NCBI GenBank assembly: GCA_003550305.1 | Contig: QKYT01000386.1 | Span: 28,473 to 87,645, forward strand | Direction of reading: 5' to 3' | DNA: 59,173 bases | Source of the DNA: Glomus cerebriforme | Taxonomy: Eukaryota; Glomeromycota; Glomeromycetes; Glomerales; Glomeraceae | Shown: piece by piece, positions 11,141-23,082 of the stretch | How positions within the stretch are numbered: the first letter of the stretch is position 1 | Layout of the letters: every line of letters begins with the position of its first letter | The notes under the pieces: generated by a model | Told to the model about the DNA's origin: nothing | Databases searched by the model: none | The model's input: the letters and a program-made list of their open reading frames with translations, nothing else | Translations under genes and position numbers: made by a program

Positions 11141-11612
11141 ATTATTTACTTTCGTTTACTTTTACTCACGCACAAATTTAATATTTTACATCATTATTTA
11201 TAGCTAAATAATGCTATTTTAATTGGGATCTAATAGAAGACATAATAAAAGAATGTATTTTTTTTGTGATCAATTGATCATTTGCTATGATTTATATGAT
11301 TTAACATGTTACGAATTAATCTAATAATCAAATATATAACAAACTTAATCATTTTGATATACCAATTAAAACTATGTGATTATAAGAGGTTTAATCATTA
11401 ATAAACATAATATGTGCATTTAGAACTTTTAAGTAATAGTGATTATAAGTAAAGATGGGTCCACAAATAAGCAATTGCGGAATAATTGCAATTTGCAATA
11501 TTGTGAACAATTGCAGAAATTAAGGTCCGATTTCGCAATTTTGGCCGAAATTAACATAATTTTGGCCAAAATTATATATTGTAAATTTATTAAGCATAAT
11601 TCTACCAATATT

Positions 11613-12606
11613 GACACTTCTCATTCCGTTATAAACTTCAATTTTCTGAACTTCCTACTATAGACGTTCTACACTCACGTTGTCCCCGCTATTTCTCTTA
11701 TGAAAGACTGTGCTTCCTCTGTGGACATTGTCCTGAATCTCTTTTCCATTTGGTGGAATGTTCGGCTGATATTTCGTTGAATAATCTCCCGGCCACTCCT
11801 CCTTTACCATATAACAATTTTCCTTTTCTTTTTGAGCAGTTCAAATTGTCATTGCTGGACTCGCTCGCCGCCTTATGGTCTAAAAAACACAACAAGGATG
11901 TCTCAGACTTCTCTTCCCGTTCCAGTTTTCTCTCTTCGCATTTCTGGGCCTCTATTCCAGATCTTACACCGAATTGGCCTTTGCTTTTTCTTCAAGGCTT
12001 CATACTCCAGGATTTAACTTCTTTTTGTTTCTCTAATAGTTTCTCGGTCCTCTCCTCCAAGAATCTTATTTGCTCTGCAGTGTTGAAATTACAACGCGAT
12101 TTCTTCCATCAGACTTGGCTTCCTCGATGTTGTATCATGGCGTCTAAGCTTCCCGCTAAAGACGTTATTTCATCACGTGCTCTCGCCGATACTGCTCAGG
12201 TCTTAAGGCTCCCATCGCCGACCTCAGCCCTTATTCTGGATTTGCTGTCTAAGGCAATTTCTCTCAGAACTCCCTGGATTAAACTCTTGGACCAAATGGT
12301 CCCTCTAATGGATCTGACAGTTCGGGTAGTTAGGATACGGCTCTCCTTTAACTTATTTTAAGGGATTGGAGGGGATACTTTCTGGATGGTNGATCTGGTT
12401 NCAACCTCTCANTNTGAAGTTGTATACTGGATATGTTTTTATATTAGGTTNATAGCGTAGGCATTTAGATTAGTTTTACTTTTTAAATTCTTATTTATGT
12501 AAACTAGATAGAAACGAGATCCATATATTTTATTTTTCATGTATTTTGTGTTTTATTTTTATTACAAATATCAATTAATAAAATATGCTGTTTGAATAAT
12601 AAAAAA
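11613..12606 (+). mobile_element. 5'-truncated LINE insertion with 3' UTR and poly(A)
   Basis: The insertion runs from the end of an AATTCTACCAATATT target copy (11598-11612) to a short A-run directly before a second copy at 12607. It carries the C-terminal part of a LINE ORF (see 11615-12361), then a 3' UTR with CTAGATAGAAACGAGATCC and ATAAAATATGCTGTTTGAAT and a terminal A-run. Base composition is clearly richer in G+C than the surroundings, which points to recent arrival. Ambiguous bases occur at about 12391-12451. Confidence 0.7.
11615..12361 (+). pseudogene. LINE polyprotein C-terminal fragment with zinc-knuckle
   Basis: The frame is open for 248 codons from 11615 to the TAA at 12359-12361, entering without a start because the element is 5' truncated. 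Near the beginning it reads CFLCGHCPESLFHLVEC, a Cys-x2-Cys...His-x3-Cys zinc-binding pattern typical of the region after the reverse transcriptase in non-LTR retrotransposons. The rest is Leu/Ser-rich with no obvious RNase H residues. It needs no intron and has no internal stop, so the copy is young, but it lacks the polymerase domain and cannot move itself. Confidence 0.65.
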
Positions 12607-12620
12607 AATTCTACCAATAT

Positions 12621-12789
12621 CGATTATGTCATTATGTTAGGTTTATAGTATAGTTTTATAGATTAGTTTTTTACTTTTTATAATTTTACTTTATGTAGAC
12701 TAGATAGTGACGAGATCCATGTGTTTATTATTGTTTTATTAGTTTGAATAATTTTATTAAATAAAATATGCTGTTATCAATAAAAAAAA
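12621..12789 (+). mobile_element. Second, very short LINE 3' end at the same target
   Basis: This ~170-bp segment aligns with the 3' UTR of the previous insertion: TAGATTAGTTTT, TAGACTAGATAGTGACGAGATCC, AATAAAATATGCTGTT and an A-run. It has no coding part. It sits between the second and third copies of the target sequence (12607 and 12790), so it is an independent insertion, or a tandem one, at the same site. Confidence 0.7.
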
Positions 12790-13200
12790 AACTCTGCCAA
12801 TATTAATGCTAGAATGATGAAATTACTACCATTCAAATCCTCTCATTGAGACGAATTGAATGGTATAAATTATATTGATATCCAATTATTAGATCACGTT
12901 TCATTTCCAAATTTTATTAAATGTTTATCTGGTTTTATCTCTGTCAATATTGATATTAAAAAGTTAAAATTACCACTATTCGAATTCTCTCATTGAGATG
13001 AATCGAATTATATAAAGTTTATTAAAATCTAATCATTGAATCATATATTCATATTTCATTTCCAAAATTTGTTAAATGTTTGTGTAGTTGTATTTCTACT
13101 AATATTGATATTAAAAATTTGATATTTATACCATTCGATTCGTCTTAATAAGAGGATTCAAATGGTATATATTTTATCAAAATCTAATTACTAGATCTCA
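12790..13200. repeat. Tandem ~150-bp units with palindromic core
   Basis: Two full units and one partial unit start at CTGCCAATATTAATG (12795), CTGTCAATATTGATATT (about 12943) and CTACTAATATTGATATT (about 13092). Each contains a hairpin of the form ACCATTCRAA...TCTCATTGAGA...TTGAATGGT. Related single copies lie at 15155-15240 and 25840-25990. Confidence 0.7.
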
Positions 13201-13449
13201 AGTAATTTGCGATTTTGTAATTTATATAAATCACGTGATTGAAATTGTGGAATTGTGGATTATTATGTGCAATTCAATTCAAAATTCTGCAATATTGCAA
13301 ATTTGTAAAAATAATTGCAGTGTCATCTTTAATTATAAGTAATATGAAGGTAATTTAATATTATCGAACATTTACTATTTGATGATTTATGTTAGTACAA
13401 TCAGTTACTGTGCATAATAAAAGTTTAATAAAGGCTAAGCCCGATAAAA

Positions 13450-13620
13450 CAGTTACTCAGCACTACGTGACCTCGTAACTGCGACACTATCATGCCTTAC
13501 ATGTATTTACATAAGAATATGATCAGTAAAATTTGCTGAGCTGCGCTTAGCAAATTTCACCAATCATATTGCTTATTGCAAATACAACAGTTACTCGACA
13601 TGAAGTGCCAAGTAACTATT
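13450..13620. mobile_element. Hairpin-type miniature element
   Basis: Nearly the whole segment folds on itself. CAGTTACTCAGCACTACGTG at the left pairs with the CACTTCATGTCGAGTAACTG-type complement at the right. The inner arms ATGATCAGTAAAATTTGCTG and AGCAAATTTCACCAATCAT pair around a TGCG loop near 13543. Identity of the arms is about 80% by eye. No coding content. This looks like an aged MITE or foldback element. Confidence 0.6.
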
Positions 13621-15012
13621 AAGTATTATTAAAAACTATTTTGCAAAAATAGATGCTTATAAAGAAGTGTGACTATATAAAGTGTGATTATACAGTATGA
13701 AGGTATAACTGTATATAATTTTAAATGATGATAATTAATATAGTATTCATATTTGATATTAATTATCACATAGTATAGACTGATACATCAGATGCTCATT
13801 GAAAAACTTTCTAATGAGTGCAAATATTAGAATAAACTAATACATATCCTTTATGAAATATTAATTCAAGTCTTATGGTTTTTTTACTATTATATAATAG
13901 TTAGAATAAAAAAATATCAAATTATGTCATGTATTACTATATTATATAATTTAAGTATAATTTAGTATAATAATTCTAGCCCATATATTTTATTTTTCTT
14001 ATATTAATAAACTGCTCTAGTAATTTATTATTATTTTTACATATATTTATTCATATTTTTTCATGTGAAATATATACCAAATAATAAACCTTTTTTGGCA
14101 ATTTTTTTAGAAATCTAATAATTTTATAATCTATCTATTTTTCTTAATTATTTTTAATAAATTTTTTCAGATACATTGTGGTATTTTTTTTAAATTTTCA
14201 TAAAATTCCAATTTTTTGTATAATGTATAAATATATAATAGTATTTAATCAAGTATATTTTAACTTACTAGTGAAATTACTAGCTTCTTTAATAAATGAA
14301 ATATAAATACATTTCATATCACAAAAACATAACTCATTATTTGAAGTAAAAGCTAAAAAAATTAACTTAATTATAAAATTATTTTTAAAATATGAAGCTA
14401 TTATTAAATATTAAAAAAAAAATTAATATATTAAAAATGAATCCAAAATTAGCTACATCTTTATTATTCAAAAAATTACCTGTTGCATATATTGTAGATA
14501 ATAGAATCCAAACTAATAATATTATCTGTAATTTAAGTTTGCTTGGCAAAACTAAAGGGTTTAGCAAATAGGTAAAATGATGAAATGTAGTAATTTAATA
14601 AAACTATATTAAAGTCTTAATTAAAAGTTAGCGAAATTTGACAAAAGACAAAACTTATTAAAATTTATTATAAATAGTAAAACTGATAAAATTTTATAAA
14701 ACTATAATAAAACTGTAATAATTTTATTGTAATTATATATAAGAAAAAATAATTATTAGATCATGAATAAACTTAAAATATTATCCTAGTATTTATTTGA
14801 TTATAATAAAAGAATTTTCAAGAAATTTATATGAAATGTAAAAGAAAAATATAAAAAGTAGGTTAATATGAATAAGAAATTATAATATAAAATTAAGAAT
14901 CTAAAAATATAAGTGCAAAACATGAAAAATAACTTATATATAAGAAATTATATTTTACTTATTAATTAATAAGACATTTTTTGTGATAAGTTACATTTTT
15001 CTATATAGAGAA
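13621..15012. other. A+T-rich intergenic, no gene seen
   Basis: The open frame on the plus strand around 14436-14571 (MNPKLATSLLFKKLPVAYIV...) is 45 codons with plausible composition but no recognised relatives. I do not call it. The remainder is low-complexity A+T. Confidence 0.5.
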
Positions 15013-15338
15013 TATACCGTATAGTTCTGAAATTAAGCATTACCTGAAAATAAGCATCTTTACATATAAGAAATAACCCAAAAATAAGCACTCTTTTGAT
15101 AATAAATTTATGATATCTTGGCCAATATTTATCCTAAAAATATGAAATAATTACCATTGGATTTCTCTTATTGAGACGAATCCAATGAGTTAAATTACAT
15201 TAATTTCTAATCACTGGAACACAAGATATCCTAAATACAAAATTAATATAAATATGATTTTTTTAAAAAAATTATACACCAAAATTAAGCATCCCTATAA
15301 CAAAAAAAGTGTGCTTAATTTCAGAACTATACGGTATA
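15013..15338. mobile_element. 326-bp non-autonomous element with perfect 27-bp inverted ends
   Basis: TATACCGTATAGTTCTGAAA at 15013, continuing to 15039, is repeated exactly in inverse at 15312-15338. The outer TA pairs fit a Tc1/mariner-like TA target. Subterminal AAATTAAGCA/AAAATAAGCA motifs are repeated several times on the left, and one palindromic ~85-bp repeat unit lies inside. No ORF. The identical ends indicate recent activity. Confidence 0.8.
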
Positions 15339-18300
15339 CATAATTTATAGAATGTATTCATCTTATAACACTTAATATAATAAATACATTTAACTTGTCT
15401 TAAAAAAAAAAATTAAAAAAAAATATTTTTTTCTTATATTTCTATCTTGTCTCTATTTTTTTTGCGAATTCAATGGAGTATTAAACCTTAACCAAATTGC
15501 AAGAGGATCATCTTCAGATTTATTTATATTAAATACAATTAATTCACCCTTTTAAAGATAACTATTAATAATCATTGATATATTTTTTATATTATCTATA
15601 TATCATTTAATTATTTTGGCTAAATCTTGAGAACTAACACTTTTATTAAAGATCATTAGATAGAAAATATTTTTATTAATAGATATATTGACTTTATAGT
15701 ATTTTGCATCACAAAAATTAGACTGATATTTTGATACTGCTTATTTTTAAAAAATTGATCAATTTAATTTAATTTATATTTTGAAACAAGATATAAATTT
15801 TCAAAAATAATTATAGTGTTTTTCTCAGATAAAAATTCTCTTATACTAAAGATTTTTTTAAGTAAGATATAGCTAAAACTAATATCTTTATAGTAGGATA
15901 CTTATTAATGTATAAAGCATAATTCTAACCAGAATTAATGATCTATTTATAAATTTTCTTTTTTAAAAATTCATATAACTATTATATAATATATTTTTTC
16001 AATTTATTATAAAATAAAACTTTTTTTTGAATATTTGTATAATATTATATGATATAAATCTGAAGTTGTTATAAATAAAACATATAATAGACTATTACAT
16101 ATATATTTATTCTTAAAATTATATTATTTATTATAAAAGATATATATACTACTTAAACAAAAGTAGTAAACCTTATATTTTAACTTAATTTTTAGAAATA
16201 TATATAATAATTTAAGCTAAAATTTTAATATATAATAGCTTATAATTTATATAAATAATGATATAATTATTAAAACATAATCAATAAAATAGAATTTTAT
16301 ATTAATACAACCAATTTATTTATCTTTTAAAGATAGTATTATAAAAATACATACTACTAAAGTATTTGACTTTTGAAAATAACAGTTTTTCAAATTAGTA
16401 GTACTTTAGAATTTACTAAAAAGTATATTATAAATGATCTTTTAGAAGAATACTTTAAACAAATATCATAAAAGCAACTAAAATATGGCATTTTAATAGG
16501 TAAAACAAAAAATGCAATTTAGTTTGTAATTTGTGATAATGACAATAAATTAATTCAATTTATAAAGGAGTATAATAAAGAAAGAAAGCTTAATACATTC
16601 AGGTAGAATTATTTAAACAACAAAAAGCTTTAGTAAATTGAATAGTAATAAATAACAATCAAGTTATTCATAAGCTGAATAGAGTACAATTAAATTTAAT
16701 TAAGTTTTAAATTTACTAAAATATCAACCAAAAGAAAAACTATTTAAAGTCATTTAATAAATTGAAAAGTAAAGATAAAGTAAGTAACTGATGAGAATTA
16801 TAAATACAGTTTATGTAAAGGAAATGGATATTATCATAGTACTTGTTCTTTAAAGTAGCTATTTAATATACAATAATAAAGTGATTTTGATTTTTCAATT
16901 TATTATTATGTATTTATTTAGATATACTATTATATAATTAACATTATGACTTACATGAATATTAAAATTTAGCAAAACATTACAAAAGATTATATAATAT
17001 AAAAAATAATGTGAATATAATAAATAGCATAAATGATATAAACATAATAATATAAATGAATAATGCTATTATAAATGACACAATTAACATGAATAACACA
17101 AATATTACAAAAAAAAAATTTAAAAAACTTAGTGTAGGAATTGAATTTGCATCTTTAAGATAAAAATAAAAATTATTTAACCTTCTAATAATCAATTAAA
17201 CTAACTGAACAAATTTTACAACTAGTACATTTTATTATTATATTTTATATGATCACATGATAGGATGAGAAATAATTAGTCTCACTTTGAATGAGAAATA
17301 AATTCACCTTATAAAAAAAACTAGAATTTTAAATATATTTTTAAAAATAATAATTATCAGAATTTAAATAGAAAAAATTTTTTTAAAAAAATAATTTAAT
17401 AATAGGAATAGAAAAGATAGTTATATTTAAAAAAGTTTTTGATAAAAAATTTATTATTTTAAACTATCAGGTTAATTGTACAATAAGTTATATTTGTTGA
17501 ATTTCATAGAAATATATTTTTTATTAAAAAATAATAGCTTTTATTTACTATAAACTATTTTTTGTTTAATAAAATTAATAAATTATAAAATAAAAAATTT
17601 ACTAGTTAAATTAAAAAAGAAATAATTTTTAAAATATTTTAAAATAAATATTAAATTATTTTAAATATATATATTATATATTTTTTAAATATTATTAATA
17701 AAATTATTAGAATTAAAATTTAAATATATTATAAATATTTTTTTATTTATTATAAAAAATATACTGTAAACCATATATTATAATGAAATCATAATATTCT
17801 AGTATCGTGCAAATTTTAGAGAATTAATCTTGTATTATCAAATTTATAATTTAAATTATTATTAATATGTTTAAAAACTTGTATTATAATTAAAAAATAT
17901 TTATATAGTAAAATTAGATTTTTAAAATAATAATTATCAAGAAAAATGATACTTTTTTTTTATATAAAAGAAAAAAAATATTATATATAAAGACTTATAA
18001 TATATAGTATATATAGTTAATTTTTAAAGAGAACTTTTTTCAAATCTTATAAAGAAAAATAACTTAATATTTTTTAAATAAATATTAAATTATACAAATT
18101 ATAAAATATTTAAAAAAAATTATTATATATATATATATATATTAAATATTATTAAAAATTTGCTAATTAAACTAGAAAAAAAAAATATTTTTTAATAATA
18201 AAATTATTAAATATTTTTTATTTACTATAAAAGATATATATTGTAATTAATTTTTTAAAGAATTTTTTTAAATCTTATAAATAATATTTTTTGAATTATA

Positions 18301-19289
18301 TAAATTATAAAATATTTAAAATATTTTAAAAAAAATTATTAATTATTATATATATTTTTTTAAAGAATTTACTAGCTAATTAGTTATAAAAAATTTTTTT
18401 TTATTAATAATAATAAAATTATTAAAATTAAAATTTAAATATATAAAAGATAATTTTATAAATAATTTTTATTTATTATATAAGTAAAATATGTATAGAT
18501 ATATAGCTATAAAATTAATAAAGAGAATTTTTTTTAAATTTTATAAATGAAATAATTAAAAATTTATTATTTAATATAAATATAAAAAATATTTAAAAAA
18601 TCACTTTTAATATTTTATTAAGTTTTATAAAAAACTTTTATTTTTTTTTATTTAAAATTAAATTTTAAATATTTAAAAAAAATTTATATATAAATAATTT
18701 TTTTCTATTTACTATGGAAGGTATATAATTGATTCCTTAAAGGTAATAATAAAGAATTTTATTTATATAAATTTTATAATTTTAATATTTTAATATATTA
18801 ATATTTTTTAAATAAATATTAAATTATAATATTTTTAAAATACATTTTTCAAATGGTTTTGAAAAAAAACAACTTTACGCTAGTCAATAGCAACGATAAA
18901 AATAATAAAAACTTTTATTATTTTAAAATATTTAAGTATTAAAATTATTTAAAATTAAAATTTAAATATATAAAAAATAATTCTATCAGCAACTTTTTTT
19001 GTTTATTATAAAAGATACATAGTTAGTTAATTCTTTAAATATAAATTTTATTAAATCCTATGAAGGGAGATAATTCTTTTTAATTAAAATTTATTTGTAT
19101 AATTCAATTTGTAATGTTTTTTAACAACATTTAGTTATAGGATACTTTTAGGAAAAAAAATATTTTTTTTTTAATAAGAATATTTTTTAAATTTTTTTTA
19201 TTAAATAATTATCCATAATAAATATTTATAAAGTTTTGAAAAATTACTTAAATATATTTAATGAGATATAACCAAAGCTTTGAATTTAT
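15339..19289. other. Extremely A+T-rich desert
   Basis: No supported gene. At 15447-15548 on the minus strand a 33-codon stretch (KGELIVFNINKSEDDPLAIW...) has coding-like composition and ends in TAG; it could be a relic exon. The stretch from 17,200 to 19,250 is almost pure A/T with ATATAT and AAAAAT runs. Confidence 0.6.
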
Positions 19290-22200
19290 ATTAAATAAAA
19301 ATTGGTGGCTATTTGGGCTGATTAGTAACCATTAATTAGTAACTAACCGATGATCCGGAATATATAATGATAATTTCGGTCATTAATTATATATACAGTA
19401 TTTATTGTACTCGTAAATACAGTAATTTTCAGGTATTATTCTAAATTTTAGATTTCATCATAGATGTTCGAATTTTAACATTAATCACGTCAAAATTTTA
19501 TTTATATTTATATAGTTAATCATTATCGGATTTGAATATTGCACGTAATTTCGTAATTTTTAATGAAAATGATTCAAGATCAACCGGTATATACTATTTT
19601 TTTTTATAATATTTTTTTTCTCAATACGAAAAATAATTATGTAGGATCTGCGGTCTATCAATTATCAAAACTTCATTAATTCTTCGACCGTTTTTTTTTT
19701 TTTATTATAGTTGCGGTATTTCAAATAATAACTTTCTCCGCGGATAATTGAATGACTAAATAACACGTAAATCTATTTTTAACTTTTACGGTAAACGAAT
19801 ATCCGATTAATGTGAATTTGTCCTAATTCAGTTTAGTATACCTTAAATCAAAAAAAAAATTCAAGTTTCAGATATTTATTTCGATTACGATAATCAATCA
19901 TATGTAGCCCAATAATCGTTCTATAATCGTTCTATCTATCCTGATTATTTAAAATTTTTCACATGGTAAAGGGGAATGAATTATCAATTATTCATTGCCA
20001 ATCATATCAAAACTGAACTTTATAATAAACAAGTTGAAACGTGGAAAGGCATCTATAATGATCTTTATTCATATAATTATTCACGGTTTAATCTCATCTT
20101 TGAGAAACATCATAAAAAGATAACAATTATACCTAATACTGTATTAACCAGTTAAATCATGATGTTAAAGAGCACCACAACCGCAAATCACATGATTCAT
20201 GCTGCGAAATTCCGTTACTTTACACACGTTTATCGAACACATGAAAAATCGGATGAAATTTACCGTCAATGAGATTCAATGTGCCTGATAATAGAATTCG
20301 AAACAGTTAAAAATATTTTCTTTATTTAGTTAGTACAAATTGGTTACAGATACGTGCTCGTTTCATTTGGCTGAAATTGAGTTTTACCAGGGTTAACTTA
20401 TCTGATTTTACCAAATGTTTCTAATGTTACAATGTTACAACGTTACAACGTTACAATTATAGATTATCAAGCATAATCCGTAATCTCTTTTGATATTTTT
20501 TTAAGTACTTTTTATTAATTTTAAAAAAGCTACAAATTTTTATTAAAAAAAAAAACAAACTAAATAATTGAAACTTTTTCGTTTTTGATTATCTAAAACC
20601 GGTTTCACGTCCTAAATACTGTTCAATTGACAAAATTTTATTTATTAACAACCTCAAACAAGATTAATTAATAATTACTTTATTAAGATTAATTCTCTTT
20701 AATATACTTATAAATGAATATTTGAAAGATTATCCAATTAAATGATTGTTCTTGGGAAACGGTTCTGCCCCTTTTTAAGAGAATTCTTTTTAAGGTTTTT
20801 TTTCTTTGTTAAATATCACCGTACGTGAAAAATAATTCGAATATGGCGTTAATTTTTAACGAAAAAATGTACATTTTTTTAAACGTGCAGTTTTTTCTAT
20901 TTTGTTCCATATATTAGTATAATAAAATAAAATATATTTGCTGTTATCGTTACCGTACATATTGTACATCATAGTTTTTTTTTTCTTTTTTTTTTATTAT
21001 CATTTACAATTTCGGAGATGTTATATAACCAAGCCATCAGATTTGATTATCAATTTATAAAACTAACCAAATTAATCAATAAATGTTTGAATTTGCCGAA
21101 TTACTATTAACGGAAAAATTATGTGATCAAATAAAATTTAATATGAAATAAAAACTCTTCTCCGATGGATCGGTACGCTAACGGTACGCTAAGGCCATTA
21201 AAAAAAGGGGGAAGTGTATTAAAAAAGATCCATTTAGATAATAATTGGGTAACCTACCGGAATGAACGGATAACAAAAAAAAAGAAAATTTTTTTTTTTT
21301 TGCAGAGATAAATGGAATAAAAAAAAAAAAAAAAAGCAAAAGAGGATTTAAAGAATGATATCAAATGTCGCCCACCCACTTTTTGCTGTTTCATTACTTT
21401 TATTAAACATTACATATTACATTATTACATTACATTACTTTGTAAATCATTAAATTAAATATTTGAAATGAGATACCGTACATTGCAGATCCCCCTGTAC
21501 AGATTATGTACTGAGAACAAACTTGTTATCTAAGAGTTATGTTAAAGAATCAAAAAGAGAAATTATTTAATCAATTAATTTATTAAAGTTATTCAGCCCA
21601 ATTCAAATTGGGAAGGTCTATTGCGGCTAAGACAGGTAGGTTTTCGAGTTATTTGCGAAAAAGAGTAAATTTTTCTTTGTTCTTTGATCACATATGTTGT
21701 GAATCTTGATCCATGCGAAAATAAAAAAAAAATTATATATGAAAATCATCAGCAAAAAAATGCATAACTGCTTTTCCTAATCATTGAAGTAAATGAACAT
21801 AGATAGAATTATCTATCTTTTAAATTCTGAAACTGTGTAACCCTTAACATTCTGTGGCTTTGTATTACATCACATTCTGCGCCACTGAATTTTTTGCGCC
21901 CATCATTTGAAAGAAAAGTTTTACACAAAGATAAAAAATTTTACCACGGCAATAAAACTCGAAAGAATGAAAGAGACACACTACACATATATATTTTTTT
22001 TAATAATGTTACATTCGCACATATGATAGATATTACAAAATAAAATAATAATTACAAAAAAAAAAAATTCATAATTTACATAAAAAATTGGTTCGAAAGG
22101 AAAAAAAAATAATTTATTTTTTTTTTATACATAAATATTTAACATCAAATATATATATATATATATTTCTCTCTTCTCTGTATTGATTTAATTTTTTTAC

Positions 22201-22574
22201 ATATAAAGATTTTTCATATGTCATTTTTTGGGGGGAGTTTTTTTATCGTGTAATTTTTGTTTTTTTCTTAATGTGTTTATAATAAAAAAATTTTTTTAAG
22301 TTTAAAATCTGTANAAAAAAAATAAAAAAAAAATGATAAGAAAAAAAACTAAATAAAATGTCTTTTTAAGTGAAATATGGCAGAAATATTTTTTTGTTAA
22401 TTGTTTCATTATTGATAAAAATAAAAAAAAAAAGAGAAAAATGTTCGTAAAACAATAAACGAACGTGGTTTTTTTTAACGGTATCAAAAAAAAAAAAAAA
22501 TTTTTAAAATTAAAAAAAATTGTATATTAAAAATTCGCGTATTTTTCTTTTTTTTTTTTTTTTTACCAAATTGA
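19290..22574. other. Less A+T-rich intergenic, probably regulatory/UTR DNA
   Basis: Base composition becomes more balanced at about 19,290. No multi-exon reading could be assembled. It includes a GTTACAAC octamer array at 20425-20456, ATTAC-type microsatellite near 21395-21435, and long A and T runs from 21,270 on. The last few hundred bases are probably the 3' UTR of the minus-strand gene ending at 22575. Confidence 0.5.
20425..20456. repeat. Octamer microsatellite (YGTTACAA)4
   Basis: Four consecutive copies of TGTTACAA or CGTTACAA. Similar TTACAT-type arrays occur near 21395-21435 and 24025-24070. Confidence 0.85.
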
Positions 22575-23082
22575 CTAAGTCAATACAGATAATCTTCTTT
22601 GTTGTTGTCGTTGATTAATCCATGGATGAATTTTGGTATATTGAGATGTAATCACATTTTCATCATTAGAGGATTGATAAGAACTATCTTGACTTTGTGG
22701 TTCATCTAAAATCGCCGCTGAAATCTGTGATGTAGGCGAAGGTGCAGGTGGAGATAAAGGTGGCGTAATTAGTGCCGACCCACTCACGGTTTTTGTTTTT
22801 GTCGTGGTACGATAATTGAAAGTTGGAGAAGGAGGAACAGAGATTGGTTTGGAGTAAAAAGAATAAGATGATGATGATGTTAATTTGATAGAATAAGAAA
22901 TGTCTTCCCGGCGACATTCATCTGAACAATAAAGTGCACCCTAAAAAAATGAGATAACGAAGAAGGAACGTTAATTTTGAATTTTCTTTCTATCGTGAAC
23001 GAGATAAATAGTATCCATTATCATCTATTTGATATCTTACCGAAGTATGTTGAGAGCAAGTAAGGCACCAGTCGAGATCCAT
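22575..23082 (-). CDS. Ecl1-like small zinc-binding protein
   Basis: Two exons, 23082-23041 (14 codons) and 22940-22575 (121 codons plus stop), are joined in phase 0 across a 100-bp GTAAGA...TTTTTAG intron, giving 135 residues. The N-terminus reads MDLDWCLTCSQHT then SGALYCSDECRRED. Cys6, Cys9, Cys19 and Cys23 form a Cx2C...Cx3C knuckle. This is the pattern of the fungal Ecl1 family (extender of chronological lifespan), small regulators induced by nutrient and zinc stress in yeasts. The tail is Ser/Pro/Thr-rich (TPPLSPPAPSPTS), typical of phosphorylated disordered regions, and ends QRQQQRRLSVLT. The intron falls inside the zinc knuckle. Upstream, 24,070-24,270 is unusually G+C-rich with CACCCCCACG and GAGGGGGG; stress-element control is possible but unproven. 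Long homopolymer tracts flank the gene on both sides. Confidence 0.7.

Larger units (their letters stand above)
11442..13342. mobile_element. Old element with short inverted ends, host of the LINE insertions
   Basis: The left end TATAAGTAAAGATG (11444-11457) and the right end CATCTTTAATTATA (13324-13337) are inverted copies with 12 of 14 bases matching. ATTATAAGTAA appears in the same orientation at both borders (11442 and about 13332), which could be a target duplication of about 8 bp or more. Inside both ends are GCAATTGC/TGCAATATTGCA-rich arms. The body holds the ~150-bp palindromic repeats and two LINE 3' ends. Class is uncertain; a hAT-like non-autonomous element would fit the duplication length. 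Confidence 0.4.

Noticed and set aside
11698..11895. Minus-strand ORF at 11698-11895 and second plus frame at 11832-12017
   Set aside because: Shadows of the LINE coding frame, which carries the zinc motif.
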